NCBI RefSeq assembly: GCF_001729245.1
Contig: NZ_CP015217.1
Location: 733,501-797,500, forward strand
Origin: Leptospira tipperaryensis
GTDB taxonomy: Bacteria > Spirochaetota > Leptospiria > Leptospirales > Leptospiraceae
DNA: 64,000 nucleotides
Reading direction: 5' to 3'
Below are positions 12,673 through 20,909 of this stretch, piece by piece; positions within the stretch are counted from its first letter, which is position 1; each line of letters starts with the position of its first letter. The position numbers and the translations under genes are program-made. The notes under the pieces were generated by a model. The model saw nothing but the letters and a program-made list of their open reading frames with translations, made no database searches and was not told the DNA's origin.

Positions 12673-12711
12673 TTGACTTCGTTTTCTTATATAGCTATAT
12701 GTTTATATAAT
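12673..12711 (+). promoter_or_regulatory. Promoter and palindromic operator of the ArsR gene
   Basis: TTGACT at 12673-12678 lies 17 bases before TATATG at 12696-12701. A perfect 12-bp palindrome ATATAGCTATAT (12689-12700) overlaps the spacer and -10, as expected for an autorepressor operator. A second candidate -10, TATAAT (12706-12711), would start transcription almost at the ATG at 12721. In either case the leader is very short and lacks a Shine-Dalgarno sequence. Transcription start not verified. Confidence 0.55.
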
Positions 12712-12720
12712 AATTTAGCT

Positions 12721-13065
12721 ATGCAAAACCTCGATTCTACCTTTGCCGCACTCGCTGACAGCACTCGCCGCGCAATACTCATGCGCCTCGCGAAGGGTGA
12801 TTCAACGGTTATGGAACTCGCTAAACCTTTCAAAATGAGCCAGCCGGCCATTTCGCGGCATCTCAAAGTTTTGGAGGAGGCTGGTCTTATTTCAACCACG
12901 ATCCGCGCACAGGAGCGCCCGCGCCGACTTGAAACTGCGCCGCTCAAAAAAGCCATAGATTGGATTGAGAAATACCGCCAGATGTGGGAGAAACGTTACC
13001 AAATACTCGACGGGTTACTCGAAGAATTGCAGACGATACAAACAAAAGGAGATCAACAAAAATGA
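12721..13065 (+). CDS. ArsR-family winged-helix repressor
   Basis: A 114-residue metalloregulator-fold protein from the ATG at 12721; the frame is open further upstream, but that part covers the promoter. It has F-A-A-L-A-D-S-T-R-R-A-I-L at the start and recognition-helix segment M-S-Q-P-A-I-S-R-H-L-K-V-L-E-E-A-G-L. There is no C-x-C-x-x-C metal site, so it is probably of the non-metal type (SdpR/YczG-like) paired with SRPBCC proteins. It overlaps the next gene by ATGA. Codon use (GCG, CGC, CTC) differs visibly from most neighbours, suggesting acquisition by transfer. Probably represses its own operon through the palindrome just upstream. Confidence 0.9.
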   Translation: MQNLDSTFAALADSTRRAILMRLAKGDSTVMELAKPFKMSQPAISRHLKVLEEAGLISTTIRAQERPRRLETAPLKKAIDWIEKYRQMWEKRYQILDGLLEELQTIQTKGDQQK

Positions 13066-13574
13066 AAACAGATCAAAAAGAAGTGAAGGTAGAGCTTCGA
13101 GGCGAAACCGAAGTCGTGCTCACACGCTATTTCGCCGCACCGCGTGAATTGGTATTCGACTGCTTCACCAAACCCGAGCTGATTCGTCGCTGGCTGACTG
13201 GTCCTGAAGGCTGGTCGCTTGACACTTGTGAGAACGACCTTAAGGTCGGTGGCAAATACCTCTATGTTTTTGTGGACTCAAAAGGAACCAAAATGGGTAT
13301 TTATGGAAAATTTCTCGAGGTGATTGTTCCTGAGAAATTGGCGAATAATGAGAATTACGCTACGGACATGTCGGCGTTTAATCCGGATGGTCCTGAAAAT
13401 CCAGACGCTACCGTCGAGTCACGTGCCTTCACGACAGAAGGCAATCTAACGCTCATGACACACGTCTGGAAATATGCTTCATCCGAAATACGCCAGATGG
13501 AACTCGGCGCGGCCGATGGTTGGGTAATACTCTTCCAACAACTCGATAAATTATTATTGGAGCTCGCAAAATAG
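13062..13574 (+). CDS. SRPBCC/AHSA1-family protein
   Basis: A 170-residue protein of the START-like/activator-of-Hsp90-ATPase homologue-1 family. The hallmark T-R-Y-F-A-A-P-R-E-L-V-F-D-C-F-T-K-P-E-L-I-R-R-W opens the domain, with V-G-G-K-Y and the C-terminal helix G-W-V-I-L-F-Q-Q-L-D-K-L following. Start choice: AAAGGAGA at 13045-13052 precedes the ATG at 13062, which overlaps the ArsR stop by 4 bases. Such ArsR-AHSA1 pairs are common. The AHSA1 member is a hydrophobic-pocket protein whose substrate is usually unknown. Same foreign-looking codon use as its partner. Confidence 0.88.
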   Translation: MKTDQKEVKVELRGETEVVLTRYFAAPRELVFDCFTKPELIRRWLTGPEGWSLDTCENDLKVGGKYLYVFVDSKGTKMGIYGKFLEVIVPEKLANNENYATDMSAFNPDGPENPDATVESRAFTTEGNLTLMTHVWKYASSEIRQMELGAADGWVILFQQLDKLLLELAK

Positions 13575-13973
13575 ATCTAAAACACTTCGCTGTGATCTTT
13601 GCGGCATGTTTCTCGTTTTCGTAATGTCGCAAGGGATCGGCTCTATTTTAGAAAAACGTAATGGTGTTTCCGTTACGCAATCATTCGATAATGTGATTTC
13701 GGGGATTGATCCTATATCGGAATGTTTTTGTAGAAGCCAGGAGAAGGCTTCTTCTATAATTCTTTTTGATTGATTGAAAAGTTAAAAAAACTCCAATATC
13801 CGTTGCGCGAATTTTTGAGAAGATCCTTTTTTACAGGAAGTAGAAGACGTGTTGACTGCGACAGAAGAATTTAAGGAATCGTGCGAAGCCAGATTCTCGC
13901 CGCGCACGCCGTATATTCAAATTTACTTAAGTTACGATAGCTTGTTCAAAAAAAACAACTTCAGAGACAAAAT
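13575..13973. other. Intergenic region between two convergent genes
   Basis: About 400 bases with no gene I can support. It holds the hairpin listed at 13732-13765. A short open stretch around 13848-13952 on the plus strand reads as protein-like but matches nothing I recognise. Confidence 0.4.
13732..13765 (+). terminator. Possible terminator
   Basis: AGAAGCC (13732-13738) pairs with GGCTTCT (13746-13752), followed by a T-rich tract containing TTTTT. It lies about 160 bases beyond the AHSA1 stop and would face the convergent acyl-CoA synthetase gene. Confidence 0.45.
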
Positions 13974-15866
13974 TCATTGATACATTGAATCGATTAATCC
14001 TTGGTATTTTTCCGTGATTATATGTCGTTTGATGGACATTTTCGCAGAAAGTTCATCTCCTACTTCGAACGCCTTTGGTAGCAAACGAATATCTCCAACC
14101 TTTTCAAAACTCTTAAATCCATTTTCTGAATTCATTGCATCTTTAACTTCGCGCATGATTTTTTCTCGCACAATTGGATTGGCTGCGAGTTCTTGATATG
14201 TTTTTCCAAAGTCTTGAAACTGATCGAGGACGGGGAGAACTAAGGCTCCTAAAAATCTTTGATCCTGTCCAACGACCATGATCTGATCGATAAAGGGTGA
14301 TTGTGCAAGTTTGTTTTCAATGGGGACAGGTTCGATATTCTCTCCATTGAGTAAAACTACGGTTTCTTTTGTCCTACCCACTATTTGGAGTGTGTTGTTA
14401 TACGTAATCATCCCAAGATCACCGGTATTAAGCCAGCCATCCTTGGTTAGAACTTTGGCTGTAACTTCAGGACGTTTATAGTAACCTTTCATGATTTGAG
14501 GGCCGCGTACATGAATTTCCCCTTTCACACCTTTTTTAGGCGGATACAAAATTTTTCCGCTCTCCACATCTTTTAAAAGTATTTCCACTTCGGGAAAAAG
14601 CGGGCCCACACTTCCGATTACCAAATGATCCGGTGTACGGAATGCAATGCCTGGAGAGGTTTCGGTTAAACCGTATCCTTCGAACAGAGGGATTCCAATC
14701 GCATTAAAAAATTCATCAATATGAAGAGGAAGCGCTCCTCCGCCTGAAACTGTACCACGCAGTTTTCCGCCGGTTGCCTGTCGAATTTTATTAAGAACAA
14801 TCAGATCAAGAAGTATATAAGGAATAGTGAATGCGATGATTGTTAAAAGAGATTGTCCGCCCATCGATAATGATTGTAGAATATTTCTTCCTTTTAAATC
14901 CAGACGATTCCCTCGGAAAAAATGCAAAGCACGTTGAACCTTTAGAGCACAAAAATAGGCGCTCTTAAATAAGATTCTTTTTACCGCCGATCCCGATTGG
15001 ATTTTTGACTGAATCCCGTGGAAGATATTTTCCCACAAGCGTGGCGCCGATGCCATAAAGGTAGGTTTAACAATCAATAAATCTTCCTTAATATTTCGTA
15101 CATTCGTGTAATACTGCCCGGCTCCCATCGCGATCGTTCCCATCTGAAAAACTCTTTCGAAGCTGTGCCACACGGGTAAAATCGAAAGGAATCGATCCTT
15201 AGGACCGATATCTATCGGAATGTTACGCAATTGCGAGATCATATTGGCATGAGTTAACATGGCACCTTTCGGTTCTCCAGTCGTGCCGGAGGTATAGATG
15301 ATGGTAAATAGATCATCGGGCTGAATCGCTGCGACTCGTTCTTCCACTTTGTGGTCACCGGACGCTCGCAATTTTTTTCCTTTCGCAATTAGGTCCGCCA
15401 TTCGAATGATTTTTTTATCCGTAATGTTCGCTTCGTCATCCATAAGGACGATATGTGTAACGTTCGGCAGATGGTTTAGATTCTTCTGCACCTTTCTCAA
15501 TATAGATTCATTTTCAACGAATACAATTTTTGCGTCTGAATGAGGGAGAATATAACGAATATCTCCATCTGTTACATCCGTTCCCCGTGGAACATCGGCG
15601 GCACCGCTTAACAATATTCCATAGTTTGCAATGATCCATTCCTTTCTATTCTCCGATAAGACGGCCACATGTTCGCGAGCTTTCAATCCCAATTCAGCCA
15701 TTAACCCCGTTGCGAGCGCTACACCTGTCTCATATACTTCACGAAACGTTACGATAACAAATATTTTGTTTTTATTTCTTGTTCCAAATGCCGCCTTGTC
15801 CCCGTATTTCTGCGCCGAATCATAATACAATTCCGCTAAGTTTTTTGCTGTGACTTTTGAACTCAT
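13974..15866 (-). CDS. Long-chain acyl-CoA synthetase (AMP-forming)
   Basis: A 630-residue ANL-superfamily enzyme that activates fatty acids to acyl-CoA through an acyl-AMP. Motifs: T-I-I-Y-T-S-G-T-T-G-E-P-K-G (P-loop-like AMP binding), Y-G-L-T-E-T-S-P-G (A5) and G-W-L-N-T-G-D-L-G (A7), with a C-terminal lysine region near K-M-S-I-K-R-H. The long insert near 300-380 with a hydrophobic helix is typical of FadD15-like bacterial synthetases. The frame is open to 15899, but a GGAGAGA site precedes the ATG at 15866, so I start there. It sits downstream of an AraC gene on the same strand (63 bases), which may regulate it. Confidence 0.92.
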   Translation of the reverse strand: MSSKVTAKNLAELYYDSAQKYGDKAAFGTRNKNKIFVIVTFREVYETGVALATGLMAELGLKAREHVAVLSENRKEWIIANYGILLSGAADVPRGTDVTDGDIRYILPHSDAKIVFVENESILRKVQKNLNHLPNVTHIVLMDDEANITDKKIIRMADLIAKGKKLRASGDHKVEERVAAIQPDDLFTIIYTSGTTGEPKGAMLTHANMISQLRNIPIDIGPKDRFLSILPVWHSFERVFQMGTIAMGAGQYYTNVRNIKEDLLIVKPTFMASAPRLWENIFHGIQSKIQSGSAVKRILFKSAYFCALKVQRALHFFRGNRLDLKGRNILQSLSMGGQSLLTIIAFTIPYILLDLIVLNKIRQATGGKLRGTVSGGGALPLHIDEFFNAIGIPLFEGYGLTETSPGIAFRTPDHLVIGSVGPLFPEVEILLKDVESGKILYPPKKGVKGEIHVRGPQIMKGYYKRPEVTAKVLTKDGWLNTGDLGMITYNNTLQIVGRTKETVVLLNGENIEPVPIENKLAQSPFIDQIMVVGQDQRFLGALVLPVLDQFQDFGKTYQELAANPIVREKIMREVKDAMNSENGFKSFEKVGDIRLLPKAFEVGDELSAKMSIKRHIITEKYQGLIDSMYQ

Positions 15867-15929
15867 TTTTCTTTCTCTCCGATATCGAGACGATATCAAA
15901 TTTTAGAAAAAGGATCTTGAACGAAGCGG

Positions 15930-16688
15930 CTATTTTGAAAAGAAGATCGCACTGAAAGGCTCGTTCTTTTTTGTAAAGTCGGAGGGACTAATTCCGAATG
16001 ATCGGCGGAAAATACGCGTAAAATGAGATTGGTCGGCAAATCCTCCTTCATAGGCTGCATCAAGCAAGTGCGGGTGATTCGCCAAATTATCGACAGCCTT
16101 CTTTGTTTTTAACCAAAGGCGATAGGCAGAAAAAGGGACACCGGTTTCCTGTCTAAAAAGATGACGAAAACGTTCGACCGATAATCGAGCTTCAAAAGCT
16201 AAACTGGTAAGAGAGAAATCGTCAAGCTCTACATTGGAAATGCTTTTTTGAATACGCTCATCCAACTCGTCCTTTCCTCTCCTCGGAAAATCTTTATTTA
16301 GAATATCAAGAAGTTGTGTTCGTACTTTCGTATCGGACGTATTTAGAATGGACGTTATCTGATCCTTTCTTTTGTCAGTAAATATATCACCAACTTCAAA
16401 TGCGGAGTGATTAGCCGCCAAACTTCTTTCGTAAAAAAGATGATTCCCTGTGGTCAATGGATCTAGAAAAAGTAATGTTAAATTACCTTCAACTCGTCGC
16501 ATTTCGTGACTTACACCGGATGGAATAAAAACCGAGTTATATGTCTTCCAGTCGCCGTCGCGAGTGCGTAATTGAACACGGCCTTCATCGGGTAAACTAA
16601 TCTGAATATAAAAATGACTGTGACGTCCTGTTAAAAATCCTTCACCTCGATATGTAGCAAAATCATTCCATATTAAAAATTGCTTCAT
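15930..16688 (-). CDS. AraC-family transcriptional regulator
   Basis: A 252-residue regulator. The N-terminal cupin-like sensor domain (about 1-130) carries G-R-H-S-H-F-Y-I-Q-I-S and P-S-G-V-S-H-E-M. The C-terminal double helix-turn-helix (about 150-245) has L-A-F-E-A-R-L-S-V-E-R-F-R-H-L-F-R and A-Y-E-G-G-F-A-D-Q-S-H-F-T-R-I-F-R. The H-x-H cupin pattern could bind metal or a small ligand. It is flanked by the acyl-CoA synthetase (downstream) and the pirin gene (upstream), both on the same strand; either could be its target. Confidence 0.9.
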   Translation of the reverse strand: MKQFLIWNDFATYRGEGFLTGRHSHFYIQISLPDEGRVQLRTRDGDWKTYNSVFIPSGVSHEMRRVEGNLTLLFLDPLTTGNHLFYERSLAANHSAFEVGDIFTDKRKDQITSILNTSDTKVRTQLLDILNKDFPRRGKDELDERIQKSISNVELDDFSLTSLAFEARLSVERFRHLFRQETGVPFSAYRLWLKTKKAVDNLANHPHLLDAAYEGGFADQSHFTRIFRRSFGISPSDFTKKNEPFSAIFFSK

Positions 16689-16707
16689 ATTCCTTGAATC
16701 TCAAAAC

Positions 16708-16720
16708 CCGGAATATCCGG
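16708..16720. promoter_or_regulatory. Inverted repeat upstream of the AraC gene
   Basis: CCGGA at 16708-16712 and TCCGG at 16716-16720, separated by 3 bases, lie about 20 bases before the AraC start. A possible operator, with no independent support. Confidence 0.3.
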
Positions 16721-16890
16721 CGAGCTTAAATGAAGCTCCGAGCACCTCTGTGTTACGGCCGAGATGTTAGTAGAGCGATTTCTGATTACAAAGTGGAATC
16801 ACTTAAAGGAAGCATAGAATATAAAACTCATCAATACGAAGCAAGTTCACCTTCTTCCTTTGATCCTACATTTTCGCTTCCGCTTTCCTC

Positions 16891-17742
16891 TTAATGGATC
16901 CACTCTCCAAATTTGCCCGATCTGTAATCAGCAAAAGCTTGGATGATTTGTTCTTCCGTATTCATCACAAAAGGGCCGTGTGCAAAGACCGGTTCTCGCA
17001 GCGGTTTGCCGGCGATCAAGAGCACTTTCAAATCCTGAATGGCATGCACTTGGATTTCGCTGTCGTATTCAACGGAAGGTTTCATCCAAAGGAGTTCCTG
17101 TTTCCCGGCGCGAACCTGATCGGCTCCAAAGATCCCGTTCCCTTCCAATACATATAAAAATCCATTGTAGTCCGGCTTTAGATCCTGTTTAGCAGTATGG
17201 CCGGCCTTTATCGTAATTTCGACCATGGTAACGTTTGCATAATTTTGAGTGTTCGATTTTACATCGCCGGAAGATCCTGAAATAACCCGGTATTGAACTC
17301 CATCTTCATTCCGTATCGGAGTATCACGATACAAAATATCCTGATATCGCGGCTCGCTCATTTTTTTATCAGCCGGTAAATTTACCCACAATTGCAGTAG
17401 ATGAGCGAAGTGACCTTCTGGGGCTTCTTCCAAATGCAACAGACCCTTTCCTGCGCTCATCCATTGTGTATCACCTTTATTTAATGTTCCTTTGTTCCCT
17501 GCGTTGTCCCTATGATCCATTACACCATCAATCATATAAGATACGGTTTCAATACCACGATGGGGATGAAAATCAAATGCTCCTTTTCGCATGTTGTCCT
17601 CTGCCATCAAAAGGAACGGATCAAAACGTTCCCAATCACCAGGCGGCAAAATGATACCGGCTTTATGTATTGGCGAATCAACGCGGGGTATGAGGTTCCA
17701 TTTTTCTTCTATTTCTCTTTGTATGACGTTATGCGTTTTCAT
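16891..17742 (-). CDS. Pirin-family protein
   Basis: A 283-residue bicupin protein. The N-terminal pirin domain contains the metal-site pattern F-D-F-H-P-H-R-G-I-E-T-V-S-Y and a second histidine/glutamate cluster in G-L-L-H-L-E-E. A C-terminal pirin domain carries the segment F-L-Y-V-L-E-G-N-G. Pirins bind Fe(II) or other metals; some are quercetin dioxygenases and others transcriptional cofactors, so the reaction here is undetermined. Length is normal. The gene has a palindrome (17813-17828) in the upstream spacer and is probably expressed on its own. Confidence 0.9.
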   Translation of the reverse strand: MKTHNVIQREIEEKWNLIPRVDSPIHKAGIILPPGDWERFDPFLLMAEDNMRKGAFDFHPHRGIETVSYMIDGVMDHRDNAGNKGTLNKGDTQWMSAGKGLLHLEEAPEGHFAHLLQLWVNLPADKKMSEPRYQDILYRDTPIRNEDGVQYRVISGSSGDVKSNTQNYANVTMVEITIKAGHTAKQDLKPDYNGFLYVLEGNGIFGADQVRAGKQELLWMKPSVEYDSEIQVHAIQDLKVLLIAGKPLREPVFAHGPFVMNTEEQIIQAFADYRSGKFGEWIH

Positions 17743-17812
17743 GGCCTCAGGTTATCGTTAAAAATGAAATCCGTAAATCTAATTTTAGAGAAAACAATAC
17801 CATTGTATAATA

Positions 17813-17828
17813 ATACAAGGGACTCACT
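17813..17828. promoter_or_regulatory. Inverted repeat upstream of pirin
   Basis: TTGTAT (17813-17818) and ATACAA (17823-17828) are perfect inverted half-sites with a 4-base spacer, about 70 bases before the pirin start. The size and AT-rich half-sites are typical of dimeric repressor operators; the cognate regulator is unknown. Confidence 0.4.
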
Positions 17829-17858
17829 TTGGAAATTTTAAAAGAAGAAAATCATTGT

Positions 17859-18626
17859 TTACTTTTTGTAAAATTTATTTACCGCATTTTCTACCATTTT
17901 GTCTACTAATGATGGAAAGAATAAACGAAGAACATTCCCGAATTTTCCTTTCCACGTCATGATCTCTTCTCGTTTCTCTTTCTCAGCGGCTAAAATGATT
18001 CGTCTCGCACATTCGGACGTCGGCATAAGCATCTTTTGATCGTAGTGGTTCCCTTGACGAATGTCTGATTCTACTCCACCGGGACAAACAATGGTAACTC
18101 CAATATCCCTAGGCGCGAGTTCCATTCTTAACGAATCGAAAAAGCCGTGAAGAGCATGTTTACTTCCGGAGTAGACGGCACTTCCAGGAAATCCTGTTTT
18201 CCCTTGTAAGCTGGATACGATTACGATTCTTCCTCCCTTATTGAGGTAGGGGATTGCGTAATGTGTAAGAAGTAACGGCCCCAAGAAATTGATTTGAACA
18301 ATTTTTTTTAGATCGGAAATTTCGAGAGTTTCAAAATTTCCATGAACTTCAATGCCTGCATTCAGAATCAAAACATCCAAACCTCCGAAATTTTCTTTCA
18401 CGTCTTCCATCGTTCTCTTGCAGTCTTCTTCCCGCGAGACGTCACAAACACTTATCGTTGTCTCTGCTCCCTTTAGAAGACATTCCTCCTTTACAATCTC
18501 TAAGTCTTTGAGGGTTCGGGACGCAAGAATCAATTTTGTTCCTCTGTTAGCAAGCTGGATCGCTAACGAACGTCCGATTCCACGAGAAGAGCCTGTGATT
18601 AATACACTCTTTTTATTCCAATTCAT
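17859..18626 (-). CDS. SDR-family oxidoreductase
   Basis: A 255-residue classical short-chain dehydrogenase. Cofactor motif T-G-S-S-R-G-I-G-R-S near residues 10-19, N-A-G near 90, catalytic S-S and Y-S-G-S-K at about 140-155. The R in S-R-G-I-G and a later S-R-T suggest NADP(H) preference. The C-terminus is basic and hydrophobic (L-R-L-F-F-P-S-L-V), so membrane association is possible. Substrate unknown. It is divergent from an XRE regulator across an 84-base spacer with overlapping promoter elements, so that regulator is its likely controller. Confidence 0.92.
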   Translation of the reverse strand: MNWNKKSVLITGSSRGIGRSLAIQLANRGTKLILASRTLKDLEIVKEECLLKGAETTISVCDVSREEDCKRTMEDVKENFGGLDVLILNAGIEVHGNFETLEISDLKKIVQINFLGPLLLTHYAIPYLNKGGRIVIVSSLQGKTGFPGSAVYSGSKHALHGFFDSLRMELAPRDIGVTIVCPGGVESDIRQGNHYDQKMLMPTSECARRIILAAEKEKREEIMTWKGKFGNVLRLFFPSLVDKMVENAVNKFYKK

Positions 18627-18632
18627 ACATTG

Positions 18633-18704
18633 ATTCTAAACTTATTCAACGACATCGTCAATTCCCTGTGTGGTAATTGACTAAGATACCAAGCCTCCTA
18701 CGAT
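18633..18704. promoter_or_regulatory. Divergent back-to-back promoters sharing an inverted repeat
   Basis: GTCAATT (18657-18663) and AATTGAC (18675-18681) form a perfect inverted repeat. Its arms supply both -35 boxes: TTGACG on the minus strand (18661-18656) and TTGACT on the plus strand (18677-18682). The minus -10 TAGAAT (18638-18633) is 17 bases away, and a plus -10-like TACGAT (18699-18704) is 16 bases away. Predicted starts fall at or within a base or two of the ATGs at 18626 and 18711, so both mRNAs may be leaderless. A repressor on the repeat would block both directions. Confidence 0.6.
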
Positions 18705-18710
18705 TGTCTT

Positions 18711-19493
18711 ATGAATGGATTTGGAGAATTGCTAAAACACTGGAGAACCAAGAAATCGATCAGCCAGTTTGATCTAAGTTTAGAATCGGGGATCTCTTCT
18801 CGACATATTAGTTTTCTTGAAACCGGTCGATCGAATGCGGGTAAGGATTCTATCATGAGAATAGCCTGCGCCTTGAATCTTTCAGGAGAAGAGACGAATG
18901 GCTTGCTCATCGCTGCGGGATTACCTGCCTTACCGAATCGAATGGATTTTGATCTTCCTGAAAATAAAAGAATCCGTGAGAGTGTGGATCTTTTTTTATC
19001 TAGTGTATTACCTGCGCCTGCCATTGCGATGAACGCTCAAAGAGATATTTTAAGAATGAATGAGAGTGCAGAACTTCTTTTCGAAAGAATGTTACCTGGA
19101 AAATCTCGACCCGCAAATCTGATCCAATTACTCTTTCATGAAAACGGCATTCGTTCTTATTTGCGAAATTGGGAACAAGTGGCGGTGATATTGGCGCACA
19201 GGCTCCGAAGGGAAGCTCTTCTTGGTGAGGAAGATTTGAATTCAATTCTTAAAAATTTGGATCTTTCTCGTTATGAAAAAATACCAGTCATTGAAGAGAG
19301 CGAGGTCTCCTTGTGTATGGAAATGGAATTTGAAAACAAACATTTATCTTTTGTAAGTATGATCTCTACACCCGGCACGCCTTTGGACATTCGTTTGAAA
19401 TTTCTTCGTATGGAAATGTTTCTACCTGCAAATTCCGTCACTCGAATCTTTTGTGAAAAGTTGTTATCAGAGAATATCGCTAGCAGGAAATAA
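18711..19493 (+). CDS. XRE-family regulator with MmyB-like C-terminal domain
   Basis: A 260-residue regulator. The N-terminal Cro/C1 helix-turn-helix (about 5-60) has W-R-T-K-K-S-I-S-Q-F-D-L-S and I-S-S-R-H-I-S-F-L-E-T-G-R-S. The C-terminal part (about 95-250) contains A-P-A-I-A-M-N-A-Q-R-D-I-L-R-M-N and resembles the MmyB ligand-binding domain, which in relatives binds small hydrophobic molecules. It is divergent from the SDR gene. The usual arrangement, an XRE-MmyB regulator controlling an adjacent SDR, supports autoregulated local control. Confidence 0.9.
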   Translation: MNGFGELLKHWRTKKSISQFDLSLESGISSRHISFLETGRSNAGKDSIMRIACALNLSGEETNGLLIAAGLPALPNRMDFDLPENKRIRESVDLFLSSVLPAPAIAMNAQRDILRMNESAELLFERMLPGKSRPANLIQLLFHENGIRSYLRNWEQVAVILAHRLRREALLGEEDLNSILKNLDLSRYEKIPVIEESEVSLCMEMEFENKHLSFVSMISTPGTPLDIRLKFLRMEMFLPANSVTRIFCEKLLSENIASRK

Positions 19494-19519
19494 TAGGAGG
19501 ATTGTATTATTTATCAAAA

Positions 19520-19759
19520 ATGTCGGGATTAAAAGAGCTTTTATATCCTCTATCGAATTTCGAATTCTTAGAAGGCTCTAAAAAACTGGAAACAATTTTA
19601 ATAGACTCTAATAGAAAAGTGAACATTAAAACCTTAGCTAAGTTTCCGATCAAAATGGTTGATATTCATTTTACAGATTCTTTAACGATTGCGCATAAAA
19701 TTAGAGAGGAAGTTAGAAAAATTCATCCTAATTGCCAATTTGAATTTACTCGAAAGTGA
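19520..19759 (+). CDS. Small hypothetical protein
   Basis: A frame of 79 residues from the ATG at 19520, or 85 from a TTG at 19502. A strong AGGAGG at 19495-19500 lies 19 bases before the ATG (too far) and 1 base before the TTG (too close), so the start is unresolved. The sequence is balanced and charged, including a D-I-H-F-T-D-S segment, with no family I recognise. It follows the XRE gene closely on the same strand and may be co-transcribed, or may be a remnant at the edge of the decayed region that follows. Confidence 0.4.
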   Translation: MSGLKELLYPLSNFEFLEGSKKLETILIDSNRKVNIKTLAKFPIKMVDIHFTDSLTIAHKIREEVRKIHPNCQFEFTRK

Positions 19760-19795
19760 ATAGGTGAAGTGCCTCATCCGTGATTCTTGGTCTCT

Positions 19796-19876
19796 GGAAT
19801 GATCTTCTTTCACCCGGATCACTTAGGTTCGATCAGTATGGTGACAGATGGACAAGGAAACAGAATCCCAACTTAG
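19796..19876 (+). pseudogene. RHS-repeat core remnant
   Basis: A short plus-strand frame reads [20 protein letters not shown] before a stop at 19874-19876. H-P-D-H-L-G-S-x-x-M-V-T-D is the hallmark of the RHS/YD-repeat associated core that ends polymorphic toxin shells. A stop at 19781-19783 closes the frame upstream and nothing downstream continues the core, so this is a roughly 25-residue relic of a much larger gene. Confidence 0.6.
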
Positions 19877-20003
19877 TTCGCATATAAAAGTCGCTATCAA
19901 CGTAGGGGTTGTAGAAAAACGACGTCAAAGTATCCTCTCCATTGTTGAAGTCATTCAATGTTCCCCAAAGGTTCCCCACTGGCACGGTGTAACGAACTGA
20001 GTC
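19870..20003 (-). pseudogene. Possible fragment of a beta-rich protein gene
   Basis: On the minus strand, between a stop at about 20006 and the RHS remnant, one frame reads as protein-like aromatic sequence: Y-T-V-P-V-G-N-L-W-G-T-L-N-D-F-N-N-G, then S-F-F-Y-N-P-Y-V-D-S-D-F-Y. The composition resembles outer-membrane strand/loop sequence. No start or family is evident. It may be a relic or chance. Confidence 0.25.
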
Positions 20004-20899
20004 CTATGAGCGATCAGCACAAATATGCAAGAGGGTCTGTAGTTTGGCTAGGTCCCGTACTGAAACCGAATACATTGGTCAAAAAAATTAGTAACCATGT
20101 ATAAGTAGTTCCAAAACAAATCGCATCTAAGTGTTATCAACCAATTCCGCTCCAAAATTAGAATTTGGCCTTATAAAAGGGAAGCTGCATACGACTATTA
20201 TGATTGACGTTGTATCTATATATGTTAAGAATTTTTCCCATGGCAGGTGCATATTTATTTCTTACATTTCGCACATTGCTAAATCCCAACCCGTTTCTCC
20301 GAAACGTCCGGGGAGCGGCGATTTTCACTGCTCCTGTAAGAAATAAATTTCTAAAGTATATTCCAACTTCTTCGTATTCTTCACCTAACCCAAAATCGCC
20401 GACTGCCAAGGATCGCTTTACTCAAAAATTTCCTCGCTTAAACATCGACAAATATACACGGATCAGTAAGAATCTATTATCTAATCCCTATTCTAAGAAT
20501 TCTCCTGATTGTAAAATTTCTCTTAGCAAAGAAGTTTCCACGAGAGAGAATGTGATTTGCTGTCCTGAACGTAATTATTTAGAATCAAAGACTTCTTCTA
20601 CTCCTTTAGAACATTTGAAATTACCGTTATGGGTTTTCTCTTATTTGCTCATTGAATCGATTGAGTTGATTCCGTTCATTAAGGAATTTGAATCTTTCAT
20701 TTAGAAAGGCCCTTTGGTAAGAAGAAGTTAGGATGATTGCGGACTTGTAGGGAAGGGAAATGGGGAATAAACTTTTCCATGTCCTTGCGACTCCGTGCAC
20801 GTTGCGGGCCTGCCATTGCAACATAGAGCAGGGCACGATATTGTTTTAGTCGCTTACGTGGAACCTCGGTTTGTTTGAGAATTTTCAATTCTGAAATCA
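20004..20899. other. Decayed or non-coding accessory DNA
   Basis: About 0.9 kb without a gene I can support. Open frames exist on both strands (for example 20204-20704 plus, 166 codons), but they are rich in S, N, P and K, lack start signals and match no family. The segment with an extended open frame on both strands at 20160-20410 could be an interspersed repeat. AGGAGA just before 20910 belongs to the next gene. Confidence 0.4.
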
Positions 20900-20909
20900 G
20901 GAGAATCTT

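Noticed and set aside
19781..20044. Possible intact insertion sequence in the decayed region
   Set aside because: No transposase frame and no terminal inverted repeats could be found.
20204..20704. 166-codon plus-strand frame with a long uninterrupted translation
   Set aside because: No start signal, skewed S/N/P/K composition and no family; an opposite-strand frame overlaps it, so it is treated as non-coding.
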